A stretch of DNA of 64,000 nt. Source: Bradyrhizobium elkanii WSM2783 (GTDB lineage Bacteria > Pseudomonadota > Alphaproteobacteria > Rhizobiales > Xanthobacteraceae). This document shows, in pieces, positions 36,008 to 45,013 of this stretch (the first letter of the stretch is position 1; every line of letters begins with the position of its first letter). Position numbers and translations under genes: made by a program. The stretch is taken from NCBI RefSeq assembly GCF_000472865.1, contig NZ_AXAP01000035.1:11365-75364 (forward strand). Reading direction: 5' to 3'. The notes below the pieces were generated by a model. That model was not told where the DNA came from and did not search any database. It saw only the letters and a list, made by a program, of their open reading frames with translations.

Positions 36008-37430
36008 ATGGCAATCACCGCACGTGGTGTGGCGTCCACCAGAGTTGGCATGACCGATGACGAGCCTATTCGAGCGTCCGGCGGGCCGGGGACCATATTC
36101 AGCCCTATCTTCCGACAGTCGTGGCTGGCTCTGGTCTATCGCTGCTCGGGTGCCGTCGTCACTTTCCTCTTCGGCGTGAGTTTTACGCGGATGATGAGCA
36201 TCGAGGAATACGGGGCGCTCATGTCGCTGATGACGTTCGGGTTCATGGCGGCTACAGTCGGCCTCATTGGTCAGCAACTTCGTGTGCTGCGGGAAATACC
36301 AAGTCTCGCAGCTCGGAAACACTATACGCCGATCGTCTCGATTGTCGCAAAAAGGGTTCGTGTGGCGTGTCTGGGCAGTATTGCGGCGACAGTGACCGCC
36401 CTCCTCGTATTCATCGCCGCTCAGGGCCGGGAAGGAATATTCGGGCGTTGGGAGCATTCCATCAGCTTGCTTCTGATATTACCGTTGGCATTGATCGAAA
36501 TGCAGAGCTCGGTGGGTCGCGCGCTCGGCTCCGTTAACCTTGCACTCGTGCCGAAGGACGTGTTGTGGCGGTTGCTCATCATGTTGTTAGGCGGAGCTCT
36601 CTTCGCGAAGTATGGCCATCCGGTGAAGGCGGCAGATGTTTTCGTGATCGCAACCGGCGTCCTGGTCCTGCTGATCGCCATTCAACAGGTTTACCTGCGA
36701 CATCTCGCCGAGGGCCATAGGCTGTTCACCATGGCGGTGATGCAATCGAAGGAAAGCATTGCCGGCGTTCTCTCCGGTTCCGCACCGTTCTGGGTGAGCA
36801 GCATTGCCAGCGTCCTGTTCGCTACAATCGATATCGTCATTGTCTCGGTCATGGTTGGTCCAGAATCCGCCGGATATTATTACGCCGCCAACCGCGTCTC
36901 GCTGCTTCTCGATTTATTCCTGTCGACTTTCTGTATTCCCGCAGCACCGCTCATCGCCCGCCTATGCGACGCGGATTGTCGCACTGCGATCACACGGGTC
37001 GCGTCGGGTGCGGCACTGGCTGCCTCTATCGCAGTCCTTGGATGGGTCGTCGCATTGGCGCTGGTCGGCGACATCGTGTTGATGATGTTCGGAGAGGCTT
37101 TCGTCCGCGCCCACGGCATCCTTATGATCCTGGCGGTCGGTGAGTTGACGTCGACATACTTCGGCATCGGCAGTATCGCACTGACCATGAACCGGGCACC
37201 AGCGGGCCGCGATGTACATCATGGTCATCACGTCCGTGTTGGGGATCGTAGCCATGGTCGGCGCGACCTGGACGTTCGGGGTCTGGGGAGCAGCGGTCGT
37301 TGTCGCCTGCGTAAGTGTCGCGACAAGGGCATGTATGGCGGCCCACATCCACGCGCGGGAAGGGATGGATCTCACCGCCACCACGATGCTACGCACTATC
37401 GCGAGGCGTGCAACACGGATAAGCACATGA
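36008..37430 (+). pseudogene. Wzx-type oligosaccharide flippase with one C-terminal frameshift
   Basis: The first about 390 codons encode a multi-helix PST/MATE-like flippase: YRCSGAVVTFLFGVSFTRMM, TFGFMAATVGLIGQQLRVLR, SGSAPFWVSSIASVLFATID, AGYYYAANRVSLLLDLFLST, and MILAVGELTSTYFGIGSIAL. Near 37194-37196 the frame is lost. In the neighbouring frame the last two helices continue in register as MYIMVITSVLGIVAMVGATW and VWGAAVVVACVSVATRACMA to a stop at 37430. One extra G in the run CGGGC would account for this. The start at ATG 36008 has GGGAG seven bases upstream. The enzyme would move lipid-linked repeat units to the periplasm. Whether the shift is real or a sequencing error cannot be told here. 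Confidence 0.8.
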
Positions 37431-37623
37431 AAGTTGCTCCGTGACCGGAAATCAGTACCACCCACCGAGGGGCGGGAGGCGGCGGTATCATTCTCGACCA
37501 ACAGCCCATGGTTGGCGGAAGTCGCGACAATCGACATAAATCGAGGAGATGGCGTCGGATAAAGATAATTGACTGTGTTCGCGGCCCTCCGAGGACACGC
37601 CAGCTGGAAACGGATTTGCGCGC

Positions 37624-38589
37624 GTGAGACAATACTTGAAGCAGCAGAACCAGGCTGCATTCGATTACGAGGTTTCGGGAAGCCGGCTTTCGATGGGGCT
37701 GGTGAGGCTGCTTGACACCGCTATTGCGCGGATTACCGGGCGCGGAATGGGACTCGCCATGCAGGTGGTCAAGCCCCTTCTGAGTTCCCAATTGTCTTGC
37801 GTCCATTTCGCGGACGGCAGCCGCTTGTACTTTCGGTTGGACGACGTCTACTGGAATCGGTTCATCCGCCAGCCCAAATTCGAGTACGAGCCGGACATAG
37901 GGAAGTTTCTGCTGCAGCTCAAAGATATCGACTATCTGTTCTTTGATTGCGGCGCCAACATCGGACACTGGTCCGTTCTCGTCACGTCACAAATGCTCGG
38001 TCGCAAACGTGCGATTGCCGTCGAGGCCTCACGGGAGACGATCGCGCTCCTTCAGCAGAACTGTGAGGCCAACGGTCAGCGCTTCGAGATATGCCGCAGG
38101 GCGCTGTGCGAATATGACGGACAACGCTTGCTCTTCTCCAACGGACCACATGCCAACCGACACATCGTGGAGCCGCGGGGTACCAATTCGACAGGCGTCG
38201 AACCGGTCATATCAGTAACGATTGATGCGCTGGCACGGCAACTGGATCTGACCGACAGCGATCGGATCATCATCAAGCTGGATGTCGAGGGCGCGGAGAT
38301 CTCAGCTCTAAAGGGCGCGCGCCAGGTGCTGAAGCGCGACACGCTGGTCATTTACGAAGATCATGGCAGTGATCGAAGCCACGCTACCACGAGGTATGTG
38401 TTCGATGAGCTCAGATTTCCGGTCTTTTCGATTGCTGCCGATGGGACAATTACGGAGATCGAGGAGCTCTGCGCGCTGGATCAGCTGAAGATGGAGCCGA
38501 AAATAGGCTACAATTTCGTGACCTGCCATCCACTGTCCGGCTTCCACCGGTGGATAGTAGAAATTTCAGGTCGCGCAGGATCGCGGTGA
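37624..38589 (+). CDS. FkbM-family methyltransferase
   Basis: The 321-residue product has an FkbM SAM-binding core: YLFFDCGANIGHWSVLV (motif I), AIAVEASRETIALLQQN, a middle strand, and RIIIKLDVEGAEISALKGAR, the family signature, followed by LVIYEDHGSDR. Members O-methylate sugars or other hydroxyls. In this locus it would decorate the exopolysaccharide. The start is a GTG with a modest ribosome site (GGAT). The upstream 190 bases after the flippase are non-coding. Confidence 0.88.
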   Translation: MRQYLKQQNQAAFDYEVSGSRLSMGLVRLLDTAIARITGRGMGLAMQVVKPLLSSQLSCVHFADGSRLYFRLDDVYWNRFIRQPKFEYEPDIGKFLLQLKDIDYLFFDCGANIGHWSVLVTSQMLGRKRAIAVEASRETIALLQQNCEANGQRFEICRRALCEYDGQRLLFSNGPHANRHIVEPRGTNSTGVEPVISVTIDALARQLDLTDSDRIIIKLDVEGAEISALKGARQVLKRDTLVIYEDHGSDRSHATTRYVFDELRFPVFSIAADGTITEIEELCALDQLKMEPKIGYNFVTCHPLSGFHRWIVEISGRAGSR

Positions 38590-38899
38590 GCTCCGTACTG
38601 CTCGACATTGCACGGCCTCGAAGATCATGCCAGGCGAGCGGGTTCGGGGACCAGGTTCCCGCAATCGATGCACTGGGTTCGCCCCACGGCCCGAACGTGT
38701 CGCTTGGCCAGTGTTCCAAAGGACAGTTGCCAAACTGCCCCTTACCGAAAGCATCCGGCCAAGGCCGCGAGGTGCCCGCTTTGAGCGCAAGGGGTACGCA
38801 AGCGCTCCTGCCTGCTTGCGAGGATGTGTGAACGGCGTGCTTTTGGTGATTGACGGCCGTTTGGCGCGATAGCTTCATCTTCTTCCGAGGAGCGAAGGC
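38590..38899. other. Unassigned 310-bp stretch
   Basis: Short overlapping frames on both strands look like chance readings with no recognisable motif. The segment lies between the FkbM gene and a transposon-disrupted region, so it may be junction debris. Confidence 0.35.
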
Positions 38900-39235
38900 A
38901 TGTCGATCGAAGACCTACTTCGTGAGCGGCTGAAGAGGTGGAGGCGGAGCGGCGGCCGAGGGAGAACGCGGGGCCGCGGAAGCCGCGGTAGAACGGCTGA
39001 AGGCGAAGCTCGATGAGGTGAGCGGTCGCGATCCCCCCATCGAGGTGAAGTTTAGCCGACCAACCAATGGTTTGGTCCGGCTGTTCATCGCCTTGTGCCG
39101 GCGTTATGGCGTGCGGCCTTCCGACATCCGCGGCAGCGCTCGACGATCATGGTCACGGCGCCGCAACGCTTTTTCGAAACCGTTGTGTGGCGGCAGCTCT
39201 TCGAGCTGCATACGGACCTCTAGCTATATTTCGAG
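38900..39235 (+). pseudogene. Decayed conserved hypothetical protein interrupted by IS66 debris
   Basis: The frame begins MSIEDLLRERLKR, then in shifted frames shows VERLKAKLDE (coiled coil), DPPIEVKFSRPTNGLVRLFI with ALCRRYGV, and TIMVTAPQRFFETVVWRQLF with ELHTDL. I recall a Bradyrhizobium protein family of unknown function with this order. The frame is broken at least twice, and IS66-derived sequence starts right after the last recognisable piece. Confidence 0.4.
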
Positions 39236-39239
39236 CAGA

Positions 39240-39790
39240 CTACCGAGCCGCGGCGCGGTCCGCCCCGCGATCCGAACCCGCGAAAAGCCAGCACTTACGT
39301 CCCAGCGCAAATCCGCGCAGGGCGCGTTCGGCCGCATCAATACTAAGGCAGATCCTGTCGTCATCGATGAAGCGGACAACCGGTCCCCACCGCTTGAGCA
39401 TGTAGTCGATCGGTTCGGCGACGGAAGCTGATCGCGAGAGGCGGGAGCGCTGTTCGCGCAGCCATGCTTCCATCTCCATCAGAAGCGCACGCTTCCCTCC
39501 TTGCGGATGCGGAGCCTCTCGTCCGCCGCACGGCCATTAATGCCGCATCGAACAGGAGGTCGATACGTCTGACCGCCTCCAGCGCGATCGGCGAGATCGC
39601 AGCGGCATTCTTTACGCGCCGCGCATTGGCTGCGATGTCCGCGAACTCGAAGAACTGCCGCCTCACGTGGGCCCAACAGAGTCCCGGTGTGATCGGCCAA
39701 GGCGCGCGGCACGGCTCGTAGAGCTCTTTGTATCCATCACAAGCATTGGCCCGCAGAATGCCGGCGAAGTCTCGAAGATGTCTTAACTGA
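39240..39790 (-). pseudogene. IS66-family transposase (TnpC) C-terminal fragment
   Basis: On the minus strand the pieces are GILRANACDGYKELYE, CWAHVRRQFFEFADIAANAR with ISPIALEAVRRIDLLFD, then after frameshifts EAWLREQRSRLSRSASVAEP, IDYMLKRWGPVVRFIDDDRI and AERALRGFALGRKCWLFAGS with DRGADRAAA. These are the conserved C-terminal half of IS66 TnpC, including the N-x-A-E-R-A catalytic-Glu region (here D-A-A-E-R-A). The N-terminal half and the tnpA/tnpB genes are absent. Confidence 0.88.
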
Positions 39791-40026
39791 CAAGGCGGCC
39801 TTCGGCGAAAGGGGTACTCCGTAAGGACAGTTCATACCGCACCCCAACCCAACGATGCGGCCTTTGACCGTTGAGATCCCTGCCGACGTTTCGACACGAA
39901 TTCGAGCTTTCGTTCAGCCCGAAGGCTTCCAGTGATCCGCCCTAGCTTTACGCCTAGCCGCTTGAGGCCCACCAGACCCGTTTCGCGGGCAAGCGGCTAT
40001 TCCGCATCACCCGAAGACAACAGGTG

Positions 40027-41034
40027 CTAGTTATGACCCAGCAGCACGTGGACAGCTGACTGGACGCCATTCATTCGAGCCTTGAACGCGGCGCTCGTAT
40101 CGCGCCCTCCGACGCCGATGCGAGGAAGTGCAAAATGATTTGGCCTGGAATCGAATACATGCCTATCCTGCGTTGTTACTGCGGTCGAAAAGCCTATTTC
40201 CTTCGCGAGATGTTCTTCCCGAGAACCACATGCTCTGGAGTTGCCGTACGGATAAGCGACGTGCCGAACGGGACGCTGTAGAAGTTCCTCCAGATAGTTG
40301 CGGTTGTCCGCCATTTCGGCTCGCGCTGAAAGGACATCTAGACACGCTAATGCCGGATGCGAAGCCGTGTGCGCGCCAATTGACGCGAGAGGATGCCGCG
40401 CCAGGACTTGAAGCTCGCGTTCATCCAGGAAATATGTCTCGTTCAAAGCCGATAGCGATATACCTGCCCTGCGGAACGTTGGGGCGAGCATTGCAACGCG
40501 GTGGTAATCCTCGTGAACCCACTCTGCTACCCTGTCAAAGGCGACGGTCTTGTTGCGAAAGTCGGGACAGCGAAACCGCATGCCCATCGCGTCGATCGTA
40601 ACGGTGTCTCTCGAGCGAACTAATTCGCGCAAGCCAAGCCACCACGATTCCAGCGTTCGCGTCAAAGCGCCAGTAGGCACATACATCATGAATGGCGCGT
40701 TGTTTCGCTCGAGGATTGGAAGCGCCGTCGAGACGTTGTCTCGGTAACCGTCGTCAAAGGTAAGCACCGCATAGCGGCGCGGTTGGAGATCCCTCGCCAA
40801 TCGCTCGAGACACGCTTCGAGGCTGACAATCTCCCATCCTTCTTGCCGTAGCCACTTGAGTGAATATTCAAAAAGGGCAACTGAGGTGCCGGTCATCAAC
40901 TCCGAGCGACAATCTTGCTGAATCTCGTGGAACATCAAGATAACTGCCCTACCAGCAAAAATCCTGCGGAGCGCTGGCGTCAGTCCGGACCAACGAGCCA
41001 CTTGGAATACGCCGGTTTTGAGAAGCTGCTTCAT
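40027..41034 (-). CDS. Polysaccharide deacetylase (NodB-homology, CE4)
   Basis: The 335-residue product has the NodB domain: VILMFHEIQ, motif 1 YAVLTFDDGYRDNVSTALPI (general base and metal Asp), and motif 2 SIGAHTASHPALACL with the two metal-binding histidines, followed by VAYPYGNSRACG. It would remove N- or O-acetyl groups from a glycan. The N-terminus (LLKTGVFQVARWSGLTPALR) has no clear signal, so it may act at the cytoplasmic face on lipid-linked intermediates. It is transcribed against the neighbouring glycosyltransferase genes and starts at ATG 41034. Confidence 0.92.
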   Translation of the reverse strand: MKQLLKTGVFQVARWSGLTPALRRIFAGRAVILMFHEIQQDCRSELMTGTSVALFEYSLKWLRQEGWEIVSLEACLERLARDLQPRRYAVLTFDDGYRDNVSTALPILERNNAPFMMYVPTGALTRTLESWWLGLRELVRSRDTVTIDAMGMRFRCPDFRNKTVAFDRVAEWVHEDYHRVAMLAPTFRRAGISLSALNETYFLDERELQVLARHPLASIGAHTASHPALACLDVLSARAEMADNRNYLEELLQRPVRHVAYPYGNSRACGSREEHLAKEIGFSTAVTTQDRHVFDSRPNHFALPRIGVGGRDTSAAFKARMNGVQSAVHVLLGHN

Positions 41035-41427
41035 ACCAGGCGCCGATCAGACACACCGCTCGCCCAACAATAGACCGCACATCTTGGCCTTTTCTTTTTC
41101 GTACGCGGCCTGCTGTCAATGTTCATCTTCAAAATACCCGTCGTGAGCGCAATATCAGCACATCCGACACCTTCGCACGCGAAGGCATAAAAACGAAACA
41201 AGAGATACATTCGATTTATGGACGAACTATTTTATGGACGAAGTGGCTGGCATAAGCAAATGCGGACCGTTACTCACTTGTAGGTACCTCTGAATTCGTG
41301 GCCTCCATCGGACAGCTCTCTGGTAACATCTGACACTAGACACACTTGTTGTGAGTGATGCCGGAGGCAAGAGTCCGCGCGATGCCAGGAATCTGGACGC
41401 GGCCTCGTTGATGAAAGTGGCCATCCT
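41035..41427. promoter_or_regulatory. Divergent intergenic region with palindrome and direct repeat
   Basis: The gap between the deacetylase and the first GT4 gene is AT-rich at about 41185-41245. It contains the perfect palindrome CCTTCGC-AC-GCGAAGG at 41170-41185 and the 12-base word TTTATGGACGAA at 41215-41226 and 41231-41242 (16-bp period). These may be operators. No gene is supported in it. Confidence 0.5.
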
Positions 41428-42633
41428 TTGAAAGTATTGGTCGCCAATAAATTTCTCTTCAACAACGGTGGCTCAGAGGCCGTGTTGTTTCAGGAAAGAG
41501 CGTTCCTGACGAGCACCGGGACAGAGGTCATAGACTTCGCGATGCAGCACGACCGGAACATCCAGTCGCCGTACACGTCGCACTTTGTGTCTCGCCAGGA
41601 TTACCGAAGCGGTGGCTCTCTCGCCAAAATAGGGAGCGCGCTTCGGTTGATCCACTCGCGCGAGGCCGTGAGCAAACTCGCTTCCCTGATCGAGGAAACA
41701 CGGCCAGACCTGATGCATTGTCACAACATCTATCATCAGATGACGCCATCGATCGTCGGCGTCGCCAAGTCGCGAGGGGTTCCGGTTGTACTGACGCTCC
41801 ACGATTCGAAGCCGGTGTGTCCGGTGCATACCCGCATGCGGGGGGGCAAATTATGTTCGTTATGTCTCGCCGGAGATTTCCATCATGTGCTGACATATCG
41901 CTGTGCCGAAGGTTCGATAGCGCAAAGCGCCGCGCTCTACATGGAAGCGGTCATTCAACGCTGGCTGGGAAGTTACGAAAAGGTGGACCGCTTTCTCGCG
42001 CCGAGCCGATTTATGCGGGCGTCCGTTTTACGCCGGTTCTCGGCGGACCGGGTGCTGCTGCTCTACAACGGTGTGGACGTGGCGAACATTTCAACGAGCG
42101 CTCGAGACAAGGGATACGTGCTTTATTGCGGTCGGCTATCGCCGGGAAAGGGTGTTGAGACCCTGCTGCGCGCCCACGATGCTGCGGAATGTAGTTGGCC
42201 AGTGATCATTGCCGGCACGGGTCCATTATTGGATGCCTTGAAGTCGCAATTTACCCGGAATGTGCGGTTTGCGGGCCAGTTATCCGGGGAGACATTGAGT
42301 ACGACGATCGCTGCAGCCTCTGTGGTGGTTGTGCCTTCGGAGTGGTGCGAGAACTGCCCGATGTCGGTGCTGGAGGCGATGGCGTACAGCAAGGCTGTCG
42401 TAGCGGCCCGCATTGGCGGGATTCCCGAACTTGTAAACGAAGGAGTGACGGGACTTCTATTTGAGCCCGGAAACGTGCAGGAGCTTCGAATGCACCTCGA
42501 GTGTCTCATGGGCGACGCCGCCCGCCGCGCGCGCATGGGAGCTGCCGGAAGGATCCGAGTGGAAAGGGACTTCTCTCTCGAGAAGCATAACGCCGAGCTG
42601 ATGGACGTCTACCGATCACTGGTGAGCATTTGA
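41428..42633 (+). CDS. GT4 glycosyltransferase
   Basis: The 401-residue enzyme has the GT-B fold. The N-terminal lobe opens KVLVANKFLFNNGGSEAVLF and DLMHCHNIYHQMTPSIVGVA. Within it lies a cysteine-rich insert (PVHTRMRGGKLCSLCLAGDF then C) seen in one GT4 branch and probably metal-binding. The nucleotide-sugar lobe has YVLYCGRLSPGKGVETLLRA, VPSEWCENCPMSVLEAMAYS and the E-x7-E-like LEAMAYSKAVVAARIGGIPE. It adds a sugar to the lipid-linked repeat unit. The start is a TTG at 41428; an ATG 17 bases upstream (MKVAIL then stop) is in another frame. Confidence 0.92.
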   Translation: MKVLVANKFLFNNGGSEAVLFQERAFLTSTGTEVIDFAMQHDRNIQSPYTSHFVSRQDYRSGGSLAKIGSALRLIHSREAVSKLASLIEETRPDLMHCHNIYHQMTPSIVGVAKSRGVPVVLTLHDSKPVCPVHTRMRGGKLCSLCLAGDFHHVLTYRCAEGSIAQSAALYMEAVIQRWLGSYEKVDRFLAPSRFMRASVLRRFSADRVLLLYNGVDVANISTSARDKGYVLYCGRLSPGKGVETLLRAHDAAECSWPVIIAGTGPLLDALKSQFTRNVRFAGQLSGETLSTTIAAASVVVVPSEWCENCPMSVLEAMAYSKAVVAARIGGIPELVNEGVTGLLFEPGNVQELRMHLECLMGDAARRARMGAAGRIRVERDFSLEKHNAELMDVYRSLVSI

Positions 42634-42660
42634 GCGGCGTGCATGGGATGAGGAATACAA

Positions 42661-43794
42661 ATGGACCTCACCATAATATCCACGTATCGGTGCAATTCGA
42701 AATGCCAGATGTGTTATATCTGGCAAAATCCGACCGATCCCAAGGAGGAGGTCACACTCGAAACCCTTGCCAAGCTTCCCGCGCGGTTCGATAACCTGAA
42801 TATCTCCGGTGGAGAACCAACCCTACGGAAAGATCTGGCCGAGATGGTGGACCTGCTCCATCCGAAGGCCCGGGTCATAGAGGTCAGTTCGAACGGACTA
42901 CATCCCGAGCGGCTCCTGCCCATCGTCAGGAAGCATCCCGAAATCAAGGTTCGTTTTAGCCTGGAGGGTGACGAGGCCACCAACAACTCCATTCGCGGCG
43001 AAAAGCACGGCTACGCCACAAAGGTGGCTGGGCTTCGAATGTTGCAAGAGGCAGGCGGGCAAGATCTGGGGTTCGCCTTCGTCATTCAGGACGAGAATGT
43101 TGATCAGCTGGTGCGAACCTATGAATTGGCGTGTTCGATGGGCTTCGAACTTTCAACTTCGACGCTGCATAACGCGTGGCAATTCTACAAGAATGATAAC
43201 TACTTCTACGAGCGCGTCGCGGTGGCACGACAAGTGGAAGGGCTTATCACTGCGATGCTCAACAGTAATAAGCCGAAGAACTGGTTTCGCGCCTATTTGA
43301 ATCTGGGCTTGATCAAAAAGATCCTCGGACACCCGCGACTGATACGCTGTACTGCGGCGACGGACTTTGCATTCATCGATCCCTGGTCCGATGTGTGGGC
43401 CTGCAATGTGCGATCGGACTTGCTGCTGGGTAACTTGGCGCAGCAGTCCTGGAACGAGATTATGACAAGTGACGCGGCCAAGAGCGCGGTCGCTAAAGTG
43501 CACACTTGCGAACAGAACTGTTGGATGGTGACGACGGCACGCACGGCAATGCGCTCAACGCTGCTCCCCCAGGCGCCGAAGAGGGGGCCGCTGATGTGGG
43601 TGTTAAAGAATAAGCTTAAAGTGGCGCTCGGCAAGCCGATTTGCTTCGATGAGTACATTGATTATTCCAGCGTGGCGTCGACTCCGCGCATTCAGCGAAC
43701 ATCATTCTTAAACCAAAAGCAAAAGGCCCACCTCGTGCGTGGGAGAGACACCGTCGAGGCCAGATACCCGCTCAAGGAGTTCATGAACAACTAG
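42661..43794 (+). CDS. Radical SAM enzyme with SPASM-like C-terminal cysteines
   Basis: The N-terminus has the radical SAM cluster motif C-N-S-K-C-Q-M-C in MDLTIISTYRCNSKCQMCYI, then LNISGGEPTLRKDL (the GGEP SAM-binding motif), VIEVSSNGLHPERLL and VRFSLEGDEATNNSIRG. The C-terminal half carries further cysteines (RCTAATDFAFIDPWSDVWAC and KVHTCEQNCW), which suggests an auxiliary iron-sulfur cluster. It has 377 residues and starts at ATG 42661, 27 bases after the GT4 stop. Between two glycosyltransferases it probably modifies a sugar or lipid carrier, but the substrate is unknown. Confidence 0.9.
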   Translation: MDLTIISTYRCNSKCQMCYIWQNPTDPKEEVTLETLAKLPARFDNLNISGGEPTLRKDLAEMVDLLHPKARVIEVSSNGLHPERLLPIVRKHPEIKVRFSLEGDEATNNSIRGEKHGYATKVAGLRMLQEAGGQDLGFAFVIQDENVDQLVRTYELACSMGFELSTSTLHNAWQFYKNDNYFYERVAVARQVEGLITAMLNSNKPKNWFRAYLNLGLIKKILGHPRLIRCTAATDFAFIDPWSDVWACNVRSDLLLGNLAQQSWNEIMTSDAAKSAVAKVHTCEQNCWMVTTARTAMRSTLLPQAPKRGPLMWVLKNKLKVALGKPICFDEYIDYSSVASTPRIQRTSFLNQKQKAHLVRGRDTVEARYPLKEFMNN

Positions 43795-43814
43795 CAAATA
43801 ACCGGGAGGGTGCA

Positions 43815-44996
43815 GTGGGTACGGATCATCTGGTGCTGCGGGTGATGATGCTTGGCTTGCGCGGCTTCCCCAATGTACAGGGGGGAGTGGAAGTCCACGC
43901 CGAGCATTTGTGCCCCCGCCTCAAGGAACTGGGTTGCAATGTCGAAGTGATTGTCCGTTCCCCCTATATGCGGCCTGACGGGGGGAACGAGTGGCGCGGA
44001 GTACGCTACTTGCGGGTTTGGTCCCCGAAAGCCTCGGCCCTTGAGACGGTAGTTCATTCGTTTCTCGGAGTACTGGTGGCCGCATGGCAGCGGCCGGACG
44101 TCCTGCACATCCAGGCCATCGGGCCGGCCTTGATGGTGCCGCTCGCACGGCTGCTCGGACTTCACGTTGTCGTGACGCACCATGGCCCGGATTACGAACG
44201 AGAGAAATGGGGCCCACTGGCCAGATTGGCGCTGCATACTGGAGAGGCCTGGGGCATGCGGTTTTCCAATGGCCGCATCGTGATCTCCCGGACTATTCGG
44301 AACTTGGTACGGGATAAGTACGGTCTGAATTCGAACCTTATTCCAAATGGCATCACCTTGCCTGAAGTGCCCAGGAGCACTTCGGTGCTGCAGAAGTTCG
44401 GGCTCGCGGCGGGCCGATACGTGCTGATGGTGAGCCGGCTGGTACCGGAGAAACGCCACGCGGACCTGATCTCGGCCTTTGCCGATGCCAAACTCGATGG
44501 GTGGAAGCTCGTGTTAGTTGGGGGTTCTGAGTACCCCGACGCCTATGCTGCAGCGGTGTCGGAGCGCGCTCAGGCGACTGCCGGGGTGATCATGGCGGGC
44601 TTCCAGAGCGGACTAGCACTGCGCGAGTTATACGCCCATGCAGGTATTTTCGTTTTGCCATCCTCGCACGAAGGGTTGCCGATCGCGTTGATGGAGGCCT
44701 TGAGCTACGGTCTGCCAGTGGTGGCCAGTGACATTCCCGCTCATTTGGAGATCGAATTGGATGACGCGCACTATTTCCCCTTGGGAGACGTGTCAGCGCT
44801 CGCTGATCGCCTGGCATCCTTTGCACAACAACCGTGGTCGTCGGATCTCCGTGAGAAAACGCGCAGCTGGCTTGCCCAACGGGAAGACTGGCGTTCTGTC
44901 GCGGAGCGAACCCTTGGATGCTACCGTAAAGCAATCGAGCCACGCAGAGGTGGCCCCCATGTGCGGCCCCGGCCGGCACCGCCGCGCGCTGCGTAG
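43815..44996 (+). CDS. GT4 glycosyltransferase
   Basis: The 393-residue GT-B enzyme begins with MLGLRGFPNVQGGVEVHAEH, the acceptor-lobe glycine loop of the RfaB/DUF1972-like branch. It has DVLHIQAIGPALMVPLARLL, VVVTHHGPDYEREKWG, and the donor lobe YVLMVSRLVPEKRHADLISA, VLPSSHEGLPIALMEALSYG and LPVVASDIPAHLEIE. It starts at a GTG with GGGAGG eight bases upstream, 20 bases after the radical SAM stop, so these genes form one operon. The C-terminus has a Pro/Arg-rich extension. Confidence 0.93.
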   Translation: MGTDHLVLRVMMLGLRGFPNVQGGVEVHAEHLCPRLKELGCNVEVIVRSPYMRPDGGNEWRGVRYLRVWSPKASALETVVHSFLGVLVAAWQRPDVLHIQAIGPALMVPLARLLGLHVVVTHHGPDYEREKWGPLARLALHTGEAWGMRFSNGRIVISRTIRNLVRDKYGLNSNLIPNGITLPEVPRSTSVLQKFGLAAGRYVLMVSRLVPEKRHADLISAFADAKLDGWKLVLVGGSEYPDAYAAAVSERAQATAGVIMAGFQSGLALRELYAHAGIFVLPSSHEGLPIALMEALSYGLPVVASDIPAHLEIELDDAHYFPLGDVSALADRLASFAQQPWSSDLREKTRSWLAQREDWRSVAERTLGCYRKAIEPRRGGPHVRPRPAPPRAA

Positions 44997-45013
44997 CCGG
45001 TTGCTTACGCGGC

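Noticed and set aside
41170..41185. CCTTCGC-AC-GCGAAGG as a terminator
   Set aside because: A two-base loop is too small for a stable hairpin and no T-run follows; listed only as a palindrome in the intergenic region.
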